A stretch of 19,588 nucleotides of DNA from Nitrospira sp. (GTDB lineage: Bacteria; Nitrospirota; Nitrospiria; Nitrospirales; Nitrospiraceae), in NCBI GenBank assembly GCA_024998705.1, contig JACOEF010000323.1:1-19588 (forward strand), in the 5' to 3' direction. A program made the position numbers and the translations under genes. This document shows positions 14,702 through 19,588 of the stretch, piece after piece. Numbering within the stretch: position 1 is the stretch's first letter; every line of letters begins with the position of its first letter. The notes beneath the pieces are model-generated. The model was given only the letters and a program-made list of their open reading frames with translations. It did no database searches and was not told the origin of the DNA.

Positions 14702-15781
14702 TCATACGTAGTCTGTCAGGAACTGCGCGGCCTCGTGCGCGCCGGAAAGCGGAGGCGGTGCCTCGGACAGGGGGTGTGCGAAGGCCTGTTCGATAGCGGC
14801 TTCCCATTGTCCACGACGACAATCGACCAGCGAAAGCTCCGCACCACGACCGAATCGATGCAGGTGGGTCAACAGGGGCGGCTCGTCGGCGAAATTGTAT
14901 CGGCGAACATAGACGACCGGGGTGCCCAGGGCCACAGCTTCGACGATAGTGCCGTAGCCGGGTTTGGTCAGGATGAGATCTACGGACGCGATCACTGTTT
15001 TAAATGCCAGGCCCAGGGAGGCCAGTGACCGGACACGGGTGAGGTGGTCCGGTACGGCGCCATCCACAATAAAGCGAAAGCCGCGCATGAGCTCCATTTG
15101 CTCGAAGGGCAGCTGTCGCAGGGCAATGCCGCCGAACCCAACCAGCACGACCCGCTCCGATTCCTCCGCGTCGATGGCCTTGCGGAGGATGGCGGTTTGG
15201 GGAGCGGCCGGTTCCGCGATGGGACCGATGTCCCGGACACTCGGAAATGCCGTCGTCGCGAGCGCCGGCGCCACGCGCAGTAAACAGTCGGCTCTCCCGT
15301 ACGCCTCCCGGATTTGCTGGAGGATGGCGGTGTGTTCCTGCTGGTTGGGATCGACGAATGGATCCAAGACAAGATCCCACGACAATGAGCAGAGGGCGAT
15401 GGTGGGGAGACCTGCGGCTGCTCCCGCAGCGATACCGAGGTGTGAGATGTCCGACAGCACGCAGTCGGGTCGAGCCTTGCGGATGAGTGCGGCTTCCGCC
15501 TCGATCTTGTTGTCCCAGTCGGTGTGCAGCGCGGCATGGGCGGACCAGGTCTTGGCGATATCGATTGTCAGCGGGCCGTCTTGGATACAGCCGACATCCT
15601 GCTGGGCACGCGTCAGTTGCCAGGGAATGTCGAGGCGAGGTTCGAAAAAGTCTGCGGGTACCGTCGTTCGGAGAACGGCGCTGAGATTCGGCACCAATCG
15701 TCCCAATGCGTTGAGCACCGGCACCACTTGCGCAGCGTGCCCGAAGCCGTGGCCGGAAATCGAACACCAGATCAGCGGCAT
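14702..15781 (-). CDS. GT-B-like glycosyltransferase, GHGFGHA family
   Basis: A 359-residue cytosolic protein with the two-lobed layout of MurG/GT1-like glycosyltransferases. The N-terminus has SISGHGFGHA (7-16), the glycine-rich loop seen in MurG-like enzymes. The middle has ARPDCVLSDISHLGIAAG (103-120), the usual acceptor-side Rossmann strand. The C-terminal lobe carries VVLVGFGGIA (211-220) and KPGYGTIVEAVALGTPVVYV (273-292), which corresponds to the nucleotide-sugar binding motif. Donor and acceptor cannot be deduced. It is the last gene of a probable five-gene minus-strand run with a small protein and TPR proteins. A role in modifying the lipopeptide is possible but unsupported, since it is neither co-oriented nor adjacent to that operon. 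Confidence 0.8.
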   Translation of the reverse strand: MPLIWCSISGHGFGHAAQVVPVLNALGRLVPNLSAVLRTTVPADFFEPRLDIPWQLTRAQQDVGCIQDGPLTIDIAKTWSAHAALHTDWDNKIEAEAALIRKARPDCVLSDISHLGIAAGAAAGLPTIALCSLSWDLVLDPFVDPNQQEHTAILQQIREAYGRADCLLRVAPALATTAFPSVRDIGPIAEPAAPQTAILRKAIDAEESERVVLVGFGGIALRQLPFEQMELMRGFRFIVDGAVPDHLTRVRSLASLGLAFKTVIASVDLILTKPGYGTIVEAVALGTPVVYVRRYNFADEPPLLTHLHRFGRGAELSLVDCRRGQWEAAIEQAFAHPLSEAPPPLSGAHEAAQFLTDYV

Positions 15782-15837
15782 GGCAGGATGCTGTCGACGT
15801 ACTCTGTCGGCACTACCTCGAAGTTCTTCATCCCGGC

Positions 15838-16038
15838 TCAGCTGTTCGAAAAGTCGGATTCCATCGGGGCGATGTTGTACATCAGTTCGAGATCGAACTC
15901 GTCGATCAATTCATTCACAGCTTCCCGGCCCATGTCTGAACGCACTTCATTGATGACCAGTTCGATAGCCATGGCCGCATGTTGGCCGTATTGTGTGATC
16001 ACCGACTCGATCCGTTGTCTGGCTGTGTTAAGATTCAT
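15838..16038 (-). CDS. small conserved-looking protein of unknown function (66 aa)
   Basis: I do not recognise this protein. The ATG at 16038 is preceded by a strong GGGAGG (16043-16048) and gives 66 residues. An in-frame GTG four codons upstream overlaps that site and is less likely. The sequence is mostly helical in character and acidic at the C-terminus (ELIDEFDLELMYNIAP, about 43-58), with no cysteines, signal peptide or membrane segment. It begins 14 bases after the stop of the small TPR protein and ends 56 bases before the glycosyltransferase, so it is probably cotranscribed with both. The good ribosome binding site and tight spacing argue that it is a real gene. Confidence 0.7.
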   Translation of the reverse strand: MNLNTARQRIESVITQYGQHAAMAIELVINEVRSDMGREAVNELIDEFDLELMYNIAPMESDFSNS

Positions 16039-16041
16039 CGT

Positions 16042-16048
16042 TCCTCCC
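16042..16048 (-). promoter_or_regulatory. ribosome binding site of the 66-aa protein
   Basis: On the minus strand GGGAGGA lies 3-4 bases before ATG 16038. It decides the start, because the longer reading from an upstream GTG would place this site inside the coding region. Confidence 0.65.
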
Positions 16049-16052
16049 ACGC

Positions 16053-16370
16053 TTACCCGAGTGTCCGTAAAAGCTGTTGCAGCTCCGGCACCAGATCCAC
16101 TCCACCGTTGGATCGGCCGGAAACGGCTGCGTCGATCCCTGCTTTCAATACGGGTTTCGCCTCTTCCTTCTTGCCCAGTGTGACCAGGGCGCGGCCCAGG
16201 GCGAGATGCGACGCAACATGGGTCGGGTCCAGCTGAGTGGCGACGGTGAGGTGTTCGGCCGCTTCTTCGACGCTGCCGCCTTCCTGCAAAATCTTATTGC
16301 CTAGACCATAGCGGCCCAGGAATCCTTTGGGGTTTTTCTCGACCATTTGGCGAAATGCGCTGATATCCAT
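16053..16370 (-). CDS. small TPR-repeat protein (105 aa)
   Basis: A 105-residue all-helical protein with about two tetratricopeptide repeats: FLGRYGLGNKILQEGGSVEEA (17-37) and THVASHLALGRALVTLGKKE (50-69). The consensus Gly, Ala and Leu/Tyr spacing is visible. No signal or membrane segment is present, so it is likely a cytosolic protein-protein interaction adaptor. ATG 16370 has a good Shine-Dalgarno sequence (AAGGAG, 16375-16380, spacing 4). It lies 66 bases after the larger TPR gene and 14 before the 66-residue protein, within the same probable operon. The partner is unknown. Confidence 0.85.
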   Translation of the reverse strand: MDISAFRQMVEKNPKGFLGRYGLGNKILQEGGSVEEAAEHLTVATQLDPTHVASHLALGRALVTLGKKEEAKPVLKAGIDAAVSGRSNGGVDLVPELQQLLRTLG

Positions 16371-16374
16371 GAGG

Positions 16375-16380
16375 CTCCTT
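16375..16380 (-). promoter_or_regulatory. ribosome binding site of the 105-aa TPR protein
   Basis: AAGGAG on the minus strand, 4 bases before ATG 16370, supports that start. Confidence 0.65.
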
Positions 16381-16436
16381 GTGAAGCGTAATAAACTGTC
16401 CTGATGAGACGGGATTCTACCACCACCGTTGTTCGT

Positions 16437-17204
16437 TCAGCTACGGGCGGCGCGCAGTCGCACGAGGCGCTCGCGGTCGGCGGCGGCGGGCGCCCGGCCG
16501 GTTCCCAGTGCCAGATGATGCAGCCGCTCCACGCAGCGGATGGCCGCGATGGTGTCCCGTCGTTGTTCGTAGAGATCGGCCAACTCCCGGAGGACCGCCG
16601 CTTCGCCGGTCGGATTCCCGAGCTTGATGAAATGTTCTGAGGCGTTGTTGAAGCATCGTTCTGCGTCGACCGTCCGGCCGCTGTCCAGGAAGGTCTTCCC
16701 CAGCTGACTGTAGGTGCCGGCCAGGCCCTCTTCGTTGCCGACCACCCGGTGGGAGTCCAGCGCCTGCGTGAACAACCGGACGGACTCATCCCATTGCTGT
16801 TGCCGGGCCTCTTCCATGGCCAGGTTGTGGTAGAGGATGCCGAGGGCGCGATGGTCGTTGAGGGGTTTCAGCAGGTCGAGCGCTTCGAGATAGTAGGGGC
16901 GGGCCTTTTCAGGCCGGTCGGCGCCGATATACAGGTTGCCGAGATTCACGAGGGTGTGGGCGATGGCGTGTGGATCCTGTTCGCCGCGCTGGATCGACAG
17001 CACTTCTTTGTAACAGGCGTCGGCCTTCTCCAATTCTCCGCCCAGGGCGTAGGTGTTGCCGAGATTGCCGAGGCTGTTCGAGAGTTCGCGTGGAGTTCCG
17101 GTCAGCCGGTCGTCCTTGACGGCCGCCTCCCAGGCGGCGCGTGCCTGGACGAGGTCGCCACGATGGAGAAAAATACGCGCACGGTGTTTGTCGTTTTCAG
17201 CCAT
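16437..17204 (-). CDS. TPR-repeat protein (255 aa)
   Basis: A 255-residue protein made almost entirely of about six tetratricopeptide repeats. They start near residues 8, 42, 82, 122, 160 and 202, and recurring pieces include LGNLGNTYALGGELEKA, LVNLGNLYIGADRPEKA and YSQLGKTFLDSGRTVDA. The pattern is that of the TPR_12/Rapsyn-like tandem type with repeats of about 40 residues, which fold as a superhelical scaffold. There is no signal peptide, so it is probably cytosolic. A basic, Ala/Arg-rich tail (about 235-255) ends the protein. It lies between the 140-residue protein and the small TPR protein with gaps of about 65 bases. Its binding partner is unknown. Shine-Dalgarno signal is weak. Confidence 0.88.
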   Translation of the reverse strand: MAENDKHRARIFLHRGDLVQARAAWEAAVKDDRLTGTPRELSNSLGNLGNTYALGGELEKADACYKEVLSIQRGEQDPHAIAHTLVNLGNLYIGADRPEKARPYYLEALDLLKPLNDHRALGILYHNLAMEEARQQQWDESVRLFTQALDSHRVVGNEEGLAGTYSQLGKTFLDSGRTVDAERCFNNASEHFIKLGNPTGEAAVLRELADLYEQRRDTIAAIRCVERLHHLALGTGRAPAAADRERLVRLRAARS

Positions 17205-17269
17205 GTCTTAGAACCGTCGTTCGTCTGTCGTTTTGGAAACGCTTCATGAGAGGCGTGTTACGGCTTGGG

Positions 17270-17692
17270 TCAGTCGCCGCCCTTCGGCGTGTCTTTGCGA
17301 AATTCCACCACGATGTCGTCCTCTTCATCCAGGCCCAAACCGGCGCGAAACGAATCGAGTAATTCAGCGACGTAGGCGAGGTGCCGCGGATCTTTGCCCT
17401 CAGGTGAGGCGAGATAGGCCTCGGCGAGTGTCATGCCGGTTTCAAAGTGGCGAGCGATCGTTTCCTCTGTGACTTGTTGCCAGGTGATATAGATGCAGAA
17501 GGCCTGGAAACGATGGGCGTCGGGGTGGCGATCGGCCAACGCGAGCAATTGTTCATAGGCCTCGCGGGCGATGGAACCGGCATTGGAAGAGAACGTACCT
17601 TCGAGCTCAATGGCTCGGTCCCAATCGGCACCGAGCTCGGTTTCTGATTCCTGGAGTGTATCTTGTGCGGCCAGAGCAGCATCGAATCGCAT
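17270..17692 (-). CDS. hypothetical protein (140 aa), acidic
   Basis: I do not recognise a family. Starting at ATG 17692 (MRFDAALAAQ) it has 140 residues and is clearly acidic, with helical segments (AREAYEQLLALADRHPDAHRF, about 42-61) and a C-terminal acidic run (LDEEDDIVVEF, about 125-135). No signal, membrane segment or metal motif is visible. The frame is open upstream to 17872, but those 60 residues are basic and low in plausibility and would overlap the divergent gene's leader, so I prefer the inner start. It heads the minus-strand run of TPR genes and may be TPR-like itself, given its alternating helices. Confidence 0.65.
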   Translation of the reverse strand: MRFDAALAAQDTLQESETELGADWDRAIELEGTFSSNAGSIAREAYEQLLALADRHPDAHRFQAFCIYITWQQVTEETIARHFETGMTLAEAYLASPEGKDPRHLAYVAELLDSFRAGLGLDEEDDIVVEFRKDTPKGGD

Positions 17693-17904
17693 AGCTGGTT
17701 CTTTCTTGACGCGTGAGTCGTGGATCGTCTTTGCGTGGTGCCACGTCTTGAAGATGTGGGCACGTCTGGTCTCAGCATACGCGGGTAGTGAAAAGCAGGT
17801 CAATGAGGTCTCGCGCTTGAGTCGGCGGCGCGAGCCTTGTAGAGTGAACGGGCGGTGAGGCGATGGGTTCAAACCTGTGTGATGCCTCCCATGGTGAGGT
17901 GGAG

Positions 17905-18474
17905 ATGGCCGTCGAGTCGTTCATGCTGCCGTTGGGCGCAAGTGCGCCGTCCTTTACCTTGCGTGATGTGGTGACCGGTCAGGTCTATGGGCTCGACTCC
18001 TTCGCCAGCTCATCTGCCTTGCTGGTGATGTTCATCTGCCGCCATTGTCCCTATGTGGTGCATGTGGAGCAGGAGATCGCCAGGATCGGGCGAGACTATC
18101 ACAAGACAGGGCTTGGGATGATTGCAATCAGCAGTAACGATTCGAAGTCGTATCCCGACGATGCGCCTCCTCGCTTGAAGGAAATGGCCGAGCGGCTCGC
18201 CTTTACGTTTCCGTTCTGCTGCGATGACACGCAGGAGGTGGCGAAGGCCTATCGGGCTGCCTGCACGCCGGATTTTTTCCTGTTCGATCGGCAGCGTCAG
18301 CTGGTGTATCGAGGCCGATTGGACGAGTCGCGCCCCGGCAACAACCGGCCGGTGACCGGACGAGATCTCCGTACCGCGATCGATGCCGTGTTGGGCGGAA
18401 CGCCCGTGAACCCCAATCAGCAAGCCAGCATCGGCTGCAGTATCAAGTGGAAGCCGGGAAACGCGCCGCTTTAG
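17905..18474 (+). CDS. thioredoxin-fold protein, AhpC/TSA-redoxin type
   Basis: A 189-residue thioredoxin-fold protein of the peroxiredoxin-like group that begins MLPLGxxAPxFTLxDV (7-22). The active-site region reads FICRHCPYV (43-51) with a CxxC pair Cys45/Cys48, the form usual in this family (commonly CNHC). IAISSND (74-80), a Pro-containing ACTPDFFLFD (119-128), and YRGRLDESRPGNN (135-147) are further family marks. It probably acts as a cytosolic thiol oxidoreductase or peroxidase, but the electron donor is unknown. I chose ATG 17905, preceded by GAGGTGGAG, since homologues start about there. ATG 17863 would add 14 residues. It is divergent from the 140-residue gene. Confidence 0.85.
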   Translation: MAVESFMLPLGASAPSFTLRDVVTGQVYGLDSFASSSALLVMFICRHCPYVVHVEQEIARIGRDYHKTGLGMIAISSNDSKSYPDDAPPRLKEMAERLAFTFPFCCDDTQEVAKAYRAACTPDFFLFDRQRQLVYRGRLDESRPGNNRPVTGRDLRTAIDAVLGGTPVNPNQQASIGCSIKWKPGNAPL

Positions 18475-18668
18475 GCCTGTAGGGCATCGGATCCAGCCAT
18501 CGTTTGCCGGTGAGGCTTCTGCAGCTCAGAATTTGAGGCCGAATGTGCCTGCGGAGGGGAATGCTCCCGGTACCGTAACGCTTCGGCCCCCTCGCTTCAG
18601 GAAAGTCTAGTTTCAGCCGATAAAGATAGCCGGGGCTCCCTGCACAGGGCGCATGTGTGACGCGTACC

Positions 18669-18675
18669 AAGGAGG
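18669..18675 (+). promoter_or_regulatory. ribosome binding site of the HDOD protein
   Basis: AAGGAGG lies 10 bases before ATG 18686. It excludes the in-frame ATG at 18653, which lies upstream of this site. Confidence 0.7.
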
Positions 18676-18685
18676 ATCGTCTATC

Positions 18686-19543
18686 ATGGCATCGGCGCAA
18701 GAACTCGTCCAATCCTGCTCAAACGTCTTCACCCTCCCTGAAATTTACTATCGAGTGCGCGATGTCGTGGATAATCCAGACTCGACCATGGATGATTTGG
18801 CGAAGGTGCTCAAGATGGACCCGGCCATTTCTGCCCGCGTGCTGAAGATTGTGAACAGCCCGCTGTATGGGGTGCCCAAGCAGGTGGATACGGTGACCCG
18901 CGCGGTGAATTTGCTCGGGATGAAGGCGATCCGCGATCTGGTGACGGCGACCACCATCGGCCGCAGTTTCAGCGGCATGACGGTGCAGATCATGGACCTA
19001 TCCGCCTATTGGCGCAAGAGTGTCCTCTGTGCCTTGATGGCCGGCAAAATTGCCAAGGCCTGCGGCATCGATGACAGTGAGCGGTTCTTTATCGAGGGTT
19101 TGCTGCGAGATATCGGGCATCTGGTGTTGTATCAGACCATTCCGGAGCGCGCTCAATCGGCGCTCATCGAGGCCGACAACCTGGGCAGCCCGCTTGCCGA
19201 GGTCGAGCAATCGAACTTCGGCTGTGATTTTACGGAAGTGGGCGCGGAGCTGATTCATTCCTGGGGTATGCCGCCTCAAATCGAGCAGGCCATCCGCCAT
19301 CAGCTGTGTCCCGGCGAGGCGGGCGAGTATGCGCTACATGCCTCGATCGTGCATTTGGCCGGCGTGGTTGCCGACCACCATGAATTGCATCCCTCCGTGG
19401 CTCCGAAGGAATTGTCGTTTCATGCGGCCGCATTGCAGTCGACCCGATTCAACGTCAGCGAGCGGCCGGTCTTATTGAACGAGGCGCAAGACCAATTGCA
19501 CGAAACGGTGGCCCTGTTTGCCCCTCTGACAAGGGCCGCCTAG
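18686..19543 (+). CDS. HDOD-domain signalling protein
   Basis: A 285-residue protein consisting essentially of one HDOD domain, a metal-independent relative of HD phosphohydrolases found in bacterial signalling proteins. Typical features are LPEIYYRVRDVVDNPDST (17-34), LAKVLKMDPAISARVLKIVN (38-57), SPLYG (58-62), INLLG-like VNLLGMKAIRDLV (74-86) and LLRDIGHLVLY (139-149). In the last of these the HD metal motif reads RD instead of HD, so phosphodiesterase activity is not expected. No receiver or other output domain is attached. The strong Shine-Dalgarno sequence at 18669-18675 fixes the start. The 211 bases before it hold no other supported feature. It appears monocistronic within the window. 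Confidence 0.9.
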   Translation: MASAQELVQSCSNVFTLPEIYYRVRDVVDNPDSTMDDLAKVLKMDPAISARVLKIVNSPLYGVPKQVDTVTRAVNLLGMKAIRDLVTATTIGRSFSGMTVQIMDLSAYWRKSVLCALMAGKIAKACGIDDSERFFIEGLLRDIGHLVLYQTIPERAQSALIEADNLGSPLAEVEQSNFGCDFTEVGAELIHSWGMPPQIEQAIRHQLCPGEAGEYALHASIVHLAGVVADHHELHPSVAPKELSFHAAALQSTRFNVSERPVLLNEAQDQLHETVALFAPLTRAA

Positions 19544-19588
19544 CAGACTGTTGAGATCATCCGCCGTCGTCGTTCACACCTGTGACGC

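Noticed and set aside
18443..18712. 89-codon minus-strand open frame in the gap before the HDOD gene
   Set aside because: It overlaps the redoxin end and the HDOD start, has no ribosome binding site that I can see, and resembles no family.

Overview
The window is GC-rich bacterial chromosome with dense, mostly operonic coding. The gene set (a FAAL-primed NRPS, an RskA-type sigma/anti-sigma pair, a TPR-protein cluster and an HDOD regulator) would fit a Nitrospira-like (Nitrospirota) bacterium. This assignment is an impression from gene style; no marker gene here proves it.

Left edge (1-398): a complete tRNA-Ser(CGA) on the minus strand, then about 275 bases without a gene that hold a plausible sigma70-type promoter pointing right.

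Lipopeptide cluster (399-12282, plus strand): one very long frame (399-9761) encodes a complete FAAL-ACP-C-A-PCP-C-A-PCP-TE assembly line. A PvdE/SyrD-type ABC exporter and an Sfp-type phosphopantetheinyl transferase follow closely. Together these would activate a fatty acid, attach two amino acids (the second glycine-like by its specificity residues), release the product through a thioesterase with a Cys nucleophile, and pump it across the inner membrane. The main surprise is that the synthetase frame is cut by three in-frame stop codons (TAA 1005, TAA 1890, TAG 5010). There is no frameshift, and homology continues unbroken across each stop. As written, the gene is a fresh pseudogene, a set of sequence errors, or a readthrough case.

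Minus-strand block (12279-17692): tRNA adenosine deaminase TadA, which meets the PPTase tail to tail with a 4-base overlap; an anti-sigma factor and its ECF sigma factor, overlapping by 4 bases (ATGA); a GT-B-like glycosyltransferase with a GHGFGHA motif; a 66-residue small protein; two TPR proteins; and an unrecognised 140-residue protein. The last five are closely spaced and probably form one transcription unit.

Right edge (17905-19543, plus strand): a thioredoxin-fold/AhpC-TSA-like protein with a CRHC motif, then an HDOD-domain protein with a strong ribosome binding site. No CRISPR array, insertion sequence, phage gene or convincing terminator was found. No gene-free gap exceeds about 280 bases.
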